A program made the position numbers and the translations under genes. From NCBI RefSeq assembly GCF_003951285.1, contig NZ_RXFQ01000024.1, positions 1 through 64,000 of the forward strand: a stretch of 64,000 nucleotides of DNA, written 5' to 3'. Below are positions 32,321 to 40,740 of the stretch, piece after piece. Every line of letters begins with the position of its first letter. The stretch's first letter is position 1. This DNA is from Variovorax beijingensis (GTDB taxonomy: Bacteria > Pseudomonadota > Gammaproteobacteria > Burkholderiales > Burkholderiaceae_C). Under the pieces are notes generated by a model. It was not told the DNA's origin, did no database searches, and worked only from the letters and a program-made list of their open reading frames with translations.

Positions 32321-33454
32321 TCAGCAGACCCCCTCGGCCTGCAACCTTTCGATCTCCATGTCGCTGAGTCCGAGGTCGGAAAGAATGGCCCGTGTGTGCT
32401 CACCCGGCGCGGCGATGCGTCCGGCCCGCCCGGGTGTCATGCTCATCCTCGGCGCCGGAGCTGGCTGCGTGACACCGTCGATATCCACGAAGGTGCCCCG
32501 TGCCATGTTGTGCGCGAACGCCGGTGCCTCGTGCATGTCCAGCACCGGCGCAACGCAGGTATCGACCCCAACCAGCAGCTCGCACCAATCGTCCCGCGCC
32601 CGCGTGAGAAAGGTCTCTTCGAACAGCCGCCGGGTCTGCGGCCAGGTCGGTTCATCCCATTGGCTGTCGAGCAGGGCTCCGGGCAGCCCACAGCGGCGCA
32701 ACAGCTCGCGATAGAAGTTCGTCTCGACCGCCCCGACCGCCAGCCACTTGCCGTCGGCGCACTGATAACAGCGATAGAACGGCGAGCTGCCGTCGAGGAA
32801 GTTCGCACCGCGCTCCGCCTTCCAGCGCCCCATGGCCAGGTATCCGTACAGCATGCTCATGAGCAGTGCCGACCCATCGCTCATCGCCGCATCGACCACC
32901 TGCCCGCGGCCGCTGCGCTGAGCTTCGATCAGCGCGCACGCCATGCCAAAGGCGAGGAGCATGCCGCCGCCACCGAAATCCCCGACCAAGTTCAACGGTG
33001 GCATCGGCGGCCGGTCCGCATCACCCATTCCATGCAGCGCACCGGAGATTGCCATGAAATCGATGTCGTGACCGGCGCGTTGGGCCAACGGTCCTTGCTG
33101 GCCCCAGCCCGTCACTCTCCCGTAGACGAGTGCAGGATTTCGAGCCAAGCAGGTGTCCGGCCCCAAGCCAAGGCGCTCCATCACGCCTGGCCGGAAGCCC
33201 TCGATCACCATGTGGGACTGCTCAACAAGTTTGAGAACCACCGAGGCGGCGCCCGGCTGCTTCAGGTCGAGCGCGATCGACCTGCGACCCCGTTGCAGGA
33301 CATCCGCCGTTCCGGATCCTGCACGCGGCCGCTCGCCCTTGCGCTCGATACGGATCACGTCCGCGCCCATGTCGGCCAGCAGCATCGCGCAGAAAGGCGC
33401 CGGACCGATGGCTGCGATTTCGACGACCCGGATGCCTTTGAGCGGTCCTTGCAT
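32321..33454 (-). CDS. CaiB/BaiF family, alpha-methylacyl-CoA racemase type
   Basis: A 377-residue class III CoA-transferase-fold protein. It carries the two blocks that mark the racemase branch rather than the transferases: GHDIDFMAISGALHGMG with His129, and NLVGDFGGGG with Asp159, matching the His/Asp acid-base pair of alpha-methylacyl-CoA racemase. A Glu also occurs at the later VETNFYREL. Racemases of this type interconvert 2R- and 2S-methylacyl-CoA so that methyl-branched chains can be beta-oxidised. A CoA transferase role remains possible. It starts 2 bases after the end of the preceding tctC gene. Confidence 0.85.
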   Translation of the reverse strand: MQGPLKGIRVVEIAAIGPAPFCAMLLADMGADVIRIERKGERPRAGSGTADVLQRGRRSIALDLKQPGAASVVLKLVEQSHMVIEGFRPGVMERLGLGPDTCLARNPALVYGRVTGWGQQGPLAQRAGHDIDFMAISGALHGMGDADRPPMPPLNLVGDFGGGGMLLAFGMACALIEAQRSGRGQVVDAAMSDGSALLMSMLYGYLAMGRWKAERGANFLDGSSPFYRCYQCADGKWLAVGAVETNFYRELLRRCGLPGALLDSQWDEPTWPQTRRLFEETFLTRARDDWCELLVGVDTCVAPVLDMHEAPAFAHNMARGTFVDIDGVTQPAPAPRMSMTPGRAGRIAAPGEHTRAILSDLGLSDMEIERLQAEGVC

Positions 33455-33456
33455 GG

Positions 33457-34422
33457 CTATTCGGGAAGAATGCCGGCTCGGTGAATCACCGACGTCCACT
33501 TCTTGGTTTCGGCGGCTTGGAACGCGGCCAGTTCCACCGGCGTGGTCAGCGCTACTTCGGCGCCTTGCGAAGCCAGGCGTGACTTCAGCTCGGGTTGATT
33601 CAGCACCTTTGCTGTCTCGGCGTGCAGCTTCTGCACAATGTCGACCGGCGTGCCGGCAGGTGCATACAGTGCGAACCAGGTATACGCGTCGAAGCCCTTG
33701 ACACCGCTCTCGTTCAACGTCGGCACCTCGGGCATGGCCTCGGTTCGTGCCGCGGTACTCGCAGCCAGTACCTTCAATCGTCCCGCCTTGACGTGCGGGA
33801 TCACGACCGGACCGAGCTCCATCATCATCTGGACCTGCCCCCCGAGGAGATCCGTCACCGCCGGACCGCTGCCGCGATAAGTGATCGGCACGACAAACAG
33901 GTTGGCCATGTTCTTCAGCAACTCCATGTTGGTGTGTTGCGAGAACCCGTTTCCCGTCGACGCGTACGAGAATTTGCCAGGATCAGCCCGAACCTTCGCG
34001 AGAAAATCCTTCACGTTGTCGACGCCGAGGCTGGGGTGAACGACGAGGTAGCCGGGCATTTTCACAAGCCTGGCCACGGGAGCGAAGTCCTTTTCCGGGT
34101 CGTAGCGCAGTTTTCGGAACATGCCTGGGGCCACCGACATCGGCCCGGTGGAGCCCACCACCAGCGTATAGCCGTCGGGGGCGGACTTCGCCGCTGCATC
34201 CACGCCGATGGTGCCGCCTGCCCCGGCGCGGTTCTCCACCACGAATGGCTGCCCCAACGACCGCTGCAAGCCATCTGCCAGCGCCCGCGCGACATAGTCG
34301 TAGGGACCACCCGGCGGAGCGGGCGCGATGATTTTCACAGGGCGGCTTGGCCACGTATCCGCGTTGGCGGCGACAGAAGTCGCTATTGCAGCGACTGCGG
34401 CAAGTATTCGAAAGGCTTTCAT
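33457..34422 (-). CDS. Bug/TctC-family solute-binding protein
   Basis: A 321-residue periplasmic binding protein with a Sec signal peptide (hydrophobic FRILAAVAAIATSVAANA, cleavage near residue 21) and the mature start TWPSRPVKIIAPAPPGG. The ligand-loop block ENRAGAGGTIG and the Y-x-P-G-K-F-S-Y-A-S-T-G-N-G segment are typical of Bug proteins. The ribosome site is AAGGAG. No membrane subunits are encoded close by. It lies between the racemase-type gene and CoxG. Confidence 0.9.
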   Translation of the reverse strand: MKAFRILAAVAAIATSVAANADTWPSRPVKIIAPAPPGGPYDYVARALADGLQRSLGQPFVVENRAGAGGTIGVDAAAKSAPDGYTLVVGSTGPMSVAPGMFRKLRYDPEKDFAPVARLVKMPGYLVVHPSLGVDNVKDFLAKVRADPGKFSYASTGNGFSQHTNMELLKNMANLFVVPITYRGSGPAVTDLLGGQVQMMMELGPVVIPHVKAGRLKVLAASTAARTEAMPEVPTLNESGVKGFDAYTWFALYAPAGTPVDIVQKLHAETAKVLNQPELKSRLASQGAEVALTTPVELAAFQAAETKKWTSVIHRAGILPE

Positions 34423-34468
34423 CCAGTGTCTCCTTCAGTAGCTTTTCATTTGAAGTAGCCAGCCGATC

Positions 34469-35044
34469 TCAGCGCAGAAGTACCCCGCCCAAGACGACCG
34501 CCGTGACTGCGGCTGCGGCGTACACCCACACGGGGACACCGCTGCTCCGCTTTGCGCTCGCAGGAGTTGCCGTGTCGGCCTCGGCAGTGATCGAAGGGCT
34601 CGGCGTGGGCACCACCAGCTTGCGGAACGCCTCGAAGAAATCGTCGGACATCTTCCGCGCGACACTGTCGATGAGCCGCGAACCGATCTGCGCGAGCTTG
34701 CCGCCCACCTGTGCCTGGGCCGAATAGCGCAGCTCGGTTGCGCTGCCGACATCCAGCAGTTCGACAGTGGCCTGTCCCTTGCCGAACCCCACGGCACCGC
34801 CCTGCCCCTCGAACACCATCACGCATGACTCCGGCGGCTGTGCCTGCGTCAGGCGCAAGTCGCCGTTGAATTTGGCCCGCAACGGACCGATGGCCGACAC
34901 GACGACCACGCGGAAGAGCTCAGGCGAGACACGCTCGACCGACTCACAGCCGGGCAGGCAGCCCTTGAGGATCGCTGGATCGTTGAGAGCCGCCCAGACC
35001 TGATGGCGCGGGGCGGCGATGGATTGGCTTCCGGTGATTTGCAT
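34469..35044 (-). CDS. CoxG-type SRPBCC protein with C-terminal membrane anchor
   Basis: A 191-residue protein. Residues 1 to about 145 form a CoxG (carbon monoxide dehydrogenase subunit G) domain: IAAPRHQVWAALNDPAILKGCLPGCES at the start and RYSAQAQVGGKLAQIGSRLID near the end. A Pro/Ser/Thr-rich linker and one hydrophobic helix (VWVYAAAAVTAVVLGGVLL) follow, anchoring it in the membrane. CoxG proteins help maturation or membrane docking of molybdenum hydroxylases of the xanthine dehydrogenase family. That fits its place in an operon with all three subunits of such an enzyme. Confidence 0.88.
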   Translation of the reverse strand: MQITGSQSIAAPRHQVWAALNDPAILKGCLPGCESVERVSPELFRVVVVSAIGPLRAKFNGDLRLTQAQPPESCVMVFEGQGGAVGFGKGQATVELLDVGSATELRYSAQAQVGGKLAQIGSRLIDSVARKMSDDFFEAFRKLVVPTPSPSITAEADTATPASAKRSSGVPVWVYAAAAVTAVVLGGVLLR

Positions 35045-35052
35045 GGCAGTCC

Positions 35053-35868
35053 TTAGGCGGTCAGAGAGTGCAGCCGGCGCGCCACGACGGCATTGAACGC
35101 AGCAGGCTGGTCGACATTTGGAAGATGTCCGGCGCCTTCGATCACGTCGAAGGCCGAGCCGGAAACGAGTGATTGCAGGTGCCGCATAGCGTCCGGCAGG
35201 ACACCGTCGTTCGCGCCGACTATCCATTGCGTGGGCGCCGCAATGCGGCCGACGCGCCCCAGGTAGTCCAGACCTTGCAAAGCGCGCGCGCAAGCGGCGA
35301 AACCACCGACGGAAGTGCCAGCGATCATCTCCTTCATCTCTCGTGCGACCTCTGGCCGGCGTTCGAGGAAGTCGGAACCGAACCAGCGTTCGGCAGTCGA
35401 GTCTGCGAGTGCGGCGGTGCCATGCTCTTGCGCCATCGCAATCCGCTCGTCCCAGGGAGCTGCAAATGCCGGTGGCGCATCCGCGCGGGCGTCGCAGACG
35501 ATCAGGCTGGCGACGCGATCCGGGTGAAGGATGCCGAGTCCGAGCGCCACCATTCCGCCCAGAGATACGCCGATGAAATGCGCCCGCGCGATGCCCAACT
35601 TGTCGAGCACGCGGATGTTGTCGGCGACCAGGTCGTCCAGACTGCATTCCAGAGGCGGCTCGTCCGAGGCACCATGGCCACGGGTGTCGATGCTCACGAC
35701 GCGTAGCCCGAGCTCAAGCAACCTTTCGATCTGGCCGCGCCACATGTTTGTGGAAGCCAGGATGGAGTGTCCGAGCACGACCGCCGGAGCGCCGACAGGG
35801 CCGGCGGTGTGTACCGCCAGCTTCCCTTGAAAGCCCTCGGCGGAAATAAGTGTGGATTCAAGTTGCAT
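35053..35868 (-). CDS. Alpha/beta hydrolase (3-oxoadipate enol-lactonase-like)
   Basis: A 271-residue alpha/beta hydrolase with the elbow GVSLGGM (nucleophile Ser), an acid Asp in VGANDGVLP and His in GAGHLPN. Overall layout and the block VVSIDTRGHGASD resemble PcaD-type enol-lactonases and related esterases. In this operon it could open a lactone or hydrolyse an ester made after the molybdenum hydroxylase step. A CGGAG site precedes the ATG. The start overlaps the end of the large Mo-subunit gene by 11 bases. Confidence 0.86.
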   Translation of the reverse strand: MQLESTLISAEGFQGKLAVHTAGPVGAPAVVLGHSILASTNMWRGQIERLLELGLRVVSIDTRGHGASDEPPLECSLDDLVADNIRVLDKLGIARAHFIGVSLGGMVALGLGILHPDRVASLIVCDARADAPPAFAAPWDERIAMAQEHGTAALADSTAERWFGSDFLERRPEVAREMKEMIAGTSVGGFAACARALQGLDYLGRVGRIAAPTQWIVGANDGVLPDAMRHLQSLVSGSAFDVIEGAGHLPNVDQPAAFNAVVARRLHSLTA

Positions 35869-38272
35869 GGTTTTCTCCGGCTTTGCCGCTGTTGCGCTGC
35901 TCGATAACGGTCCAGATGGCCTGCGGCGTCATAGGCAGTGCGTCGATGGATGCGCCCATCGGCGCCAGCGCGTCGTTGACAGCCGCCGAGATCGCTGCGG
36001 CGCTGCCCAGGTAGCCGGCCTCGCCGGAACCTTTTTGGCCAAACTCCGTCAGCGGCGATGGTGTGCAGTGATCGACGATCGTCACGTTCGGCACCTCTTC
36101 CGCGCTGGGTAGCAGGTAGTCCATGAACGTGCCCGACAGCAGTTGCCCATCGTCGGAATAGGTGAATTTCTCCATCAGTGCAGCACCGAGGCCGTGCGCG
36201 ACGCCGCCGTAGGTCATGCCATGAACGACGTCGGGGCTGATCATCACGCCACAGTCGTGGCCCACCGAATAACGGTGCAGCTTCACCTTGCCAGTCTGGG
36301 GATCGACGCTCGCGAGGACCACATGGCTCTCGAACGAATGGCAGGGGTACATCTGCACCCGGCCATCCTCGGTGGGCATCTTGCCGCCGGTGGGGACTTG
36401 CCACACGAACTTTTCCTGCAACCCTGGTTCCATGCCGGGCGGCAGCTGGTGGTACTTGCGATGAGCGATTTCGACCAGTTGCTCCCAGCCCAGGCGCCGC
36501 TGCGGTTCCTCCGCCACGAACACGGCACCGTCCTCATAAACCACTGACGAGAGCGGGACACCCAGATTGTGAGCAGCGATGGCAAGCACCTTCGCCTTGA
36601 GAATCTTCGCGGCGCCGGCTGCGGCCCCGCCAAGCATGATGGCCATGCGGCTTCCCACCGGACTGTTGGACGGCAGTGCACTCAGCGAGTCGGCATGCAG
36701 CACCCGGATGCTGTCGGGGTGGATCTGCAGGACTTCGCCCACCACCGTCGAAACCAGCGTTTCATGCGCCTGTCCCGAAGTGGAGGTCGCCATCAGCGCC
36801 GTGACCGCGCCCGACAGATCGATGCGCACCAGGCAGGAATCCATCCACGTCGTGGTCTCGTTCTTCGGGTTGAACAGCGGCTCGAAAGAAGAGTTGCCCC
36901 CCGATGGCTCGAGGCAGGTAGACACGCCGATGCCTGCCAGCAGTCCCTGGCTGCGCAGCGCGTCGCGCTCGCGCTCCAGCTGCGCCATCGGGACAACGCC
37001 CAGGACCTTGTCCAGCACGGTAGCGTAGTCACCTGAGTCGTAGGTCGTTCCGCTCGGGATCAGGTAGGGGAACTCGTCCTTGCCAATCAGGTTGCGACGC
37101 CGCAATTCCACGGGGTCCAAGCCGAGGAAGCGGGCGACCTTTTCCAACCCGGTCTCGATGGCATAGTTGGTGGGCGCCTGACCGAAGCCACGGACTGCTT
37201 CCTGCGGCGTCTTGTTGGTCAGTACCGAGATCGCCTCGTACTCGACGCTTGCGATGCGATATGGGCCGACGATGGCACCCACCGGTTTCCCCAGCTGCAG
37301 CGGCGCCCGGCCGGAGTAGGCGCCGATGTCGTCAATGGCCCGCATCTTCATCGAATGGATGACGCCTTGCTCATCGAACGCCATCGTGACGTCGAAGGCA
37401 CGGTCGGGGCCCTGCATGTCGCCGCCGCGCATATTCTCCAGTCGATCCTCGATCAGCCGCACGGGTTGCCCGAGCTTGCGCGCCAGGTAGCCGGCGAGCA
37501 CGGCATGCTTGATACCGCGCTTGACGCCGTAGCTGCCGCCCACATCCACATCGAAGTGAACCCGCACGGCGTTTCCGGGCAGCTTGAGCGCCTTGGCCAG
37601 CTGATCGGGGAACTTGGGCATCTGGATCGAGGCCCATACCTCGAGGATTTGCTGCGACTCGTTCCATTCGCAGGTGACACCGAAGGTCTCGATCGGCACG
37701 GTCGCGCTGCGCGCCCAGCGCACGCGGTAGCTGAGCGTATGGCGAGCCCGAGCAAAATCGTCCGCCACGGCTCCCCAGGTGAACTTGCGGCGGAAGATCG
37801 TGTTCGAGCCGAACTTCGGATGCACGATGGGGGAGTCGGATTCGATCGCCCGCTCCATGTCGACGACTGCCGGCAGCGGGTCGTAATCGATGTGAACCAG
37901 TTCCGCAGCGTCCTCGGCGAGCGCACGCGTTTCCGCGACGACGGCAACCACCCACTCGCCGGCATAACGTGCCACGCCGGTGGCCAGTGGAAACCGTTCG
38001 ACTTGAGGAGCATCGACCCCCACCAACAGCGGCAGCGTCGCAGCGCAAAGCTCCTCGCCCGTGAGCACGGCATGCACGCCGGGGACGGCGAGCGCCGCAC
38101 TCGACTCAATCTTTACTATGCGCGCACTCGCATAAGGACTGGCGATGATCGCCACATGAAGCGTGTCGTGACGCCTTACATCCGCTGCGAAATGCCCCTG
38201 ACCCAGCACGAATCGCCGATGCTCCACCGCGCGGCGGTGCTTGCCGATGTAACGGAATTGCGTTTCAGCCAT
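35858..38272 (-). CDS. Molybdenum hydroxylase, large (Mo-binding) subunit
   Basis: An 804-residue protein of the xanthine dehydrogenase or aldehyde oxidase family, carrying the molybdopterin cytosine dinucleotide cofactor. The general-base Glu is about residue 751 in QKGSGEAGYLG. The segment PQEAVRGFGQAPTNYAIE stands where carbon monoxide dehydrogenases have the AYRCSFR loop, so this is not a form I CO dehydrogenase. It likely hydroxylates an aldehyde, a heterocycle or another activated carbon using water. The start at 38272 overlaps the 2Fe-2S gene by 8 bases. Its electrons go through the two smaller subunits to an unknown acceptor. Confidence 0.93.
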   Translation of the reverse strand: MAETQFRYIGKHRRAVEHRRFVLGQGHFAADVRRHDTLHVAIIASPYASARIVKIESSAALAVPGVHAVLTGEELCAATLPLLVGVDAPQVERFPLATGVARYAGEWVVAVVAETRALAEDAAELVHIDYDPLPAVVDMERAIESDSPIVHPKFGSNTIFRRKFTWGAVADDFARARHTLSYRVRWARSATVPIETFGVTCEWNESQQILEVWASIQMPKFPDQLAKALKLPGNAVRVHFDVDVGGSYGVKRGIKHAVLAGYLARKLGQPVRLIEDRLENMRGGDMQGPDRAFDVTMAFDEQGVIHSMKMRAIDDIGAYSGRAPLQLGKPVGAIVGPYRIASVEYEAISVLTNKTPQEAVRGFGQAPTNYAIETGLEKVARFLGLDPVELRRRNLIGKDEFPYLIPSGTTYDSGDYATVLDKVLGVVPMAQLERERDALRSQGLLAGIGVSTCLEPSGGNSSFEPLFNPKNETTTWMDSCLVRIDLSGAVTALMATSTSGQAHETLVSTVVGEVLQIHPDSIRVLHADSLSALPSNSPVGSRMAIMLGGAAAGAAKILKAKVLAIAAHNLGVPLSSVVYEDGAVFVAEEPQRRLGWEQLVEIAHRKYHQLPPGMEPGLQEKFVWQVPTGGKMPTEDGRVQMYPCHSFESHVVLASVDPQTGKVKLHRYSVGHDCGVMISPDVVHGMTYGGVAHGLGAALMEKFTYSDDGQLLSGTFMDYLLPSAEEVPNVTIVDHCTPSPLTEFGQKGSGEAGYLGSAAAISAAVNDALAPMGASIDALPMTPQAIWTVIEQRNSGKAGENHAT

Positions 38273-38759
38273 GGGATGCATCCTGGGCCGTCGCATGAAG
38301 GACGGCATCGATGATCTGTTTGTAGCCCGTGCAGCGGCACAGGTTGCCGCTGATTGCCTCACGCACCTGGGCCTCCGTGGGATGCGGAACCTTGTCGATC
38401 AGCGACTGGCAAGCGACCAGCATGCCCGGCGTGCAGTAGCCACATTGCAGCGCATGCTTCTCACAGAAGGCGTCCTGCAGCGGAGACAGCTTTCCCCGCT
38501 CCGGCGCCAGGCCTTCGACCGTAGTGACGGACGAACCGTCGGCCTGAACGGCGAACATGCAGCAGGAACGCACGGGCTCGCCATCAAACACCACGGTGCA
38601 TGCACCGCAGACTCCGTGCTCGCAACCGACGTGCGTACCGGTCAGACCGAGTTCGTCGCGAAGGAAATCGACGAGCGTCATGCGAGGCTCGACGGCCCGC
38701 TGGTGCTCGCGGCCGTTGACCGCAATGCGGATGTTCACAAGTCTGTTCAGATCGTTCAT
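38265..38759 (-). CDS. Molybdenum hydroxylase, 2Fe-2S subunit
   Basis: A 164-residue small subunit with two clusters: a plant-type site with Cys46, Cys51, Cys54 and a Cys at 66 or 67 (GCEHGVCGAC and RSCC), and the alpha-helical site with Cys106, Cys109, Cys141 and Cys143 (QCGYC and CRC). This is the CoxS or XdhA-N layout. It carries electrons from the Mo site to the FAD subunit. It lies 2 bases after the FAD gene and overlaps the large subunit. Confidence 0.95.
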   Translation of the reverse strand: MNDLNRLVNIRIAVNGREHQRAVEPRMTLVDFLRDELGLTGTHVGCEHGVCGACTVVFDGEPVRSCCMFAVQADGSSVTTVEGLAPERGKLSPLQDAFCEKHALQCGYCTPGMLVACQSLIDKVPHPTEAQVREAISGNLCRCTGYKQIIDAVLHATAQDASHG

Positions 38760-38761
38760 GG

Positions 38762-39643
38762 TCAGTGGCTCGCACCGCGAGCGTTTTCGGCGGCCTTCAG
38801 CAGGACCCGCTCGCCCAGCACCGCCGCCAGGTGGCGGCGGAATGAGGCGGTGGCATGGATGTCGTCGCCCGGCTCGCAGCGCGAAGAGGCCGAGTGGGCG
38901 ATCTCGCGCGCGGCCTGCGCGGTGATGCGATGGCCGACGAGTTGCGAAGCGAGTTCGGGAAACACCATCGGCGTGCCGTCCACGCCGCCAAAGCCGAGGA
39001 CGACTCGTCGGCAGACACCGGCCTCATCGAGTTGCAGCTGACAGGCGGCCGATGCCATCGCAAAATCACCGTGCCTGATGCTGGTCTCGTCGAAGGCGCT
39101 GCCTATATGCGCGCCCTTCCAGACCGGCCAGTCGATGGCGACCAGGCACTCGGTCTCGGCAGTGGCGGTAAACATCGGGCCCTGGAAAAACTCCGCCGCA
39201 TCCACGACGCGCACGCCGTTCTGGCTGCGCAGGTGCAGCCGGGCTGCCAGCACGCCGGCCGCGAGCGGCAGTTCAGCGGAGGGATCGGCATGAACAAGGC
39301 TGCCGCCCACGGTGCCGCGATTGCGGGTCTGAATGTGGCCGACCCAGGCCAATGCTTGCGCGACCAGTGGCAGTCGCGATCGGAGACCTTGATCGTGCTC
39401 GATATCACGCTGGCGGGTGCAGGCGCCCATGCGGACGGCATCGGCGGCATTCTCCACACCTTTCAGCGCAGTCAGTCGGTTGATGTCCACCAGCACCGAA
39501 GGCCGGGCAAGACGCATAGCCATCATCGGCACCAGGCTCTGGCCGCCTGCCACGAGCTTGGCGTCGGCGCCATGCTGCTGCAGGACCTCCAGCGCGTGAG
39601 ATTCGCTCTCGGCGCGGATGTAGTCGAACGGGGCTGCTTTCAT
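38762..39643 (-). CDS. Molybdenum hydroxylase, FAD subunit
   Basis: A 293-residue medium subunit of the CoxM type. The FAD pyrophosphate loop is LVAGGQSLVPMMAMRLARP, the second is TRNRGTVGGSLVHADPSAELP, and the block ARLHLRSQNGVR follows. It oxidises the reduced clusters and passes electrons on. It is the first gene of the operon and starts 110 bases from the divergent LysR gene. The control site at 39692-39704 lies in that gap. Confidence 0.93.
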   Translation of the reverse strand: MKAAPFDYIRAESESHALEVLQQHGADAKLVAGGQSLVPMMAMRLARPSVLVDINRLTALKGVENAADAVRMGACTRQRDIEHDQGLRSRLPLVAQALAWVGHIQTRNRGTVGGSLVHADPSAELPLAAGVLAARLHLRSQNGVRVVDAAEFFQGPMFTATAETECLVAIDWPVWKGAHIGSAFDETSIRHGDFAMASAACQLQLDEAGVCRRVVLGFGGVDGTPMVFPELASQLVGHRITAQAAREIAHSASSRCEPGDDIHATASFRRHLAAVLGERVLLKAAENARGASH

Positions 39644-39691
39644 GGCTGCCGATCATCGACACGCGGGGCGATCACGGCAAAGGACGATTCT

Positions 39692-39704
39692 TCACGTGGC
39701 GTGA
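39692..39704. promoter_or_regulatory. LysR-type T-N11-A box with dyad symmetry
   Basis: TCACGTGGCGTGA is a 13-base T-N11-A motif whose arms TCACG and CGTGA are perfect inverted repeats. It lies midway between the molybdenum hydroxylase operon (start 39643) and the divergent lysR gene (start 39754), which is where such regulators bind to control both themselves and their target operon. Confidence 0.65.
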
Positions 39705-39753
39705 GCTAAAGTCACTCGACTGCCGGAGCGCCTTTCGCCACAATGGGTAGGCC

Positions 39754-40740
39754 ATGATCAGAAAACTCCCGCCGTTGAATGCGGTACGTGCATTTGAAGC
39801 CGCGGCGAGACACGTCAGCTTTACCAAGGCGGCCGAAGAACTCAGCGTCACTCACGGCGCGATCAGCCGGCAGGTGGCCTTGCTCGAGGATTGGTTCGGC
39901 CGCCCACTGTTCCGGCGGTCTTCGTCGCAGCTGACGCTCACCGACGCCGGTCGCAGCTATCTTCCCGAAGTCAGCGCCGCGCTGGACCGACTGGCCCTCG
40001 CCTCGATGTACATGCTGCAGCAGCAGTCGCCGACCAGCCTACGCGTGAGCGCGCCACCCACCTTCACCATGCGTTGGCTCATTCCCCGCATGTCAGGCTT
40101 CCAGCGCCGCCGACCGGACGTGGAAATCCGGCTCTCCACGTCGATGGAGCGGCCGAACTTCCAGGCCAACCTGTACGACGTAGCCATCCGGGGCGCCCAT
40201 GAAGCCCCCTTGGACTGCGGCGCGGTGCGGTTCATGTCGGAACACATCCTCCCTGTCTGCCACGTGGACGCGCTGAACGGAGGGGCACTGCTGGAGCCGA
40301 AGGACATCACGCGGTTCACGGCCATCAGCTATGCGACCGAACCCTATCCTTGGCAGGAGTGGCTGCAATCGGCTGGCGTTGCGGATCTGCGTCCTGCAAA
40401 TACGCTGAAATTCGAGCAGATGTACTTCGCATTGCAGGCAGCCTGCGAGGGCCTCGGTATCGTGCTCGTGCCGCTGTTCCTGGTCCTCGACGACATCATC
40501 GCCGGCAAGTTGTGTGCACCCTTCGGCCCTTTGGGAATCAAGCGCCGCGACTATTACGCCAGTTTCCCCTCGGAATCGGACGCCTACCCGCTCATCGCTA
40601 AGTTCTGCGAGTGGCTCCAGCAGGAAGGGCGCGATACGGAGAGCTCCATCGAGGAATGGGCCCGGTCGCAGGGCTGGGACCTACAGACGCCCGCGCCTAC
40701 GACTTTGCCTGAACTTGCAGGCGGTACTGGGTCGGACTAA
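39754..40740 (+). CDS. LysR-family regulator (GcvA-like)
   Basis: A 328-residue LysR protein with the GcvA-type start LPPLNAVRAFEAAARHVSFT, then the recognition helix VTHGAISRQVALLEDWFG and an effector-binding domain. It is read away from the molybdenum hydroxylase operon with a T-N11-A box between, so it most likely controls that operon. Its final 44 bases overlap the end of the converging AraC gene. The C-terminal tail after residue 300 is longer than in GcvA and Pro/Thr rich. Confidence 0.88.
   Translation: MIRKLPPLNAVRAFEAAARHVSFTKAAEELSVTHGAISRQVALLEDWFGRPLFRRSSSQLTLTDAGRSYLPEVSAALDRLALASMYMLQQQSPTSLRVSAPPTFTMRWLIPRMSGFQRRRPDVEIRLSTSMERPNFQANLYDVAIRGAHEAPLDCGAVRFMSEHILPVCHVDALNGGALLEPKDITRFTAISYATEPYPWQEWLQSAGVADLRPANTLKFEQMYFALQAACEGLGIVLVPLFLVLDDIIAGKLCAPFGPLGIKRRDYYASFPSESDAYPLIAKFCEWLQQEGRDTESSIEEWARSQGWDLQTPAPTTLPELAGGTGSD

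Noticed and set aside
35858..38272. Molybdenum hydroxylase as a carbon monoxide dehydrogenase (coxL)
   Set aside because: CoxG suggests it, but the AYRCSFR active-site loop of form I enzymes is replaced by AVRGFGQAP.
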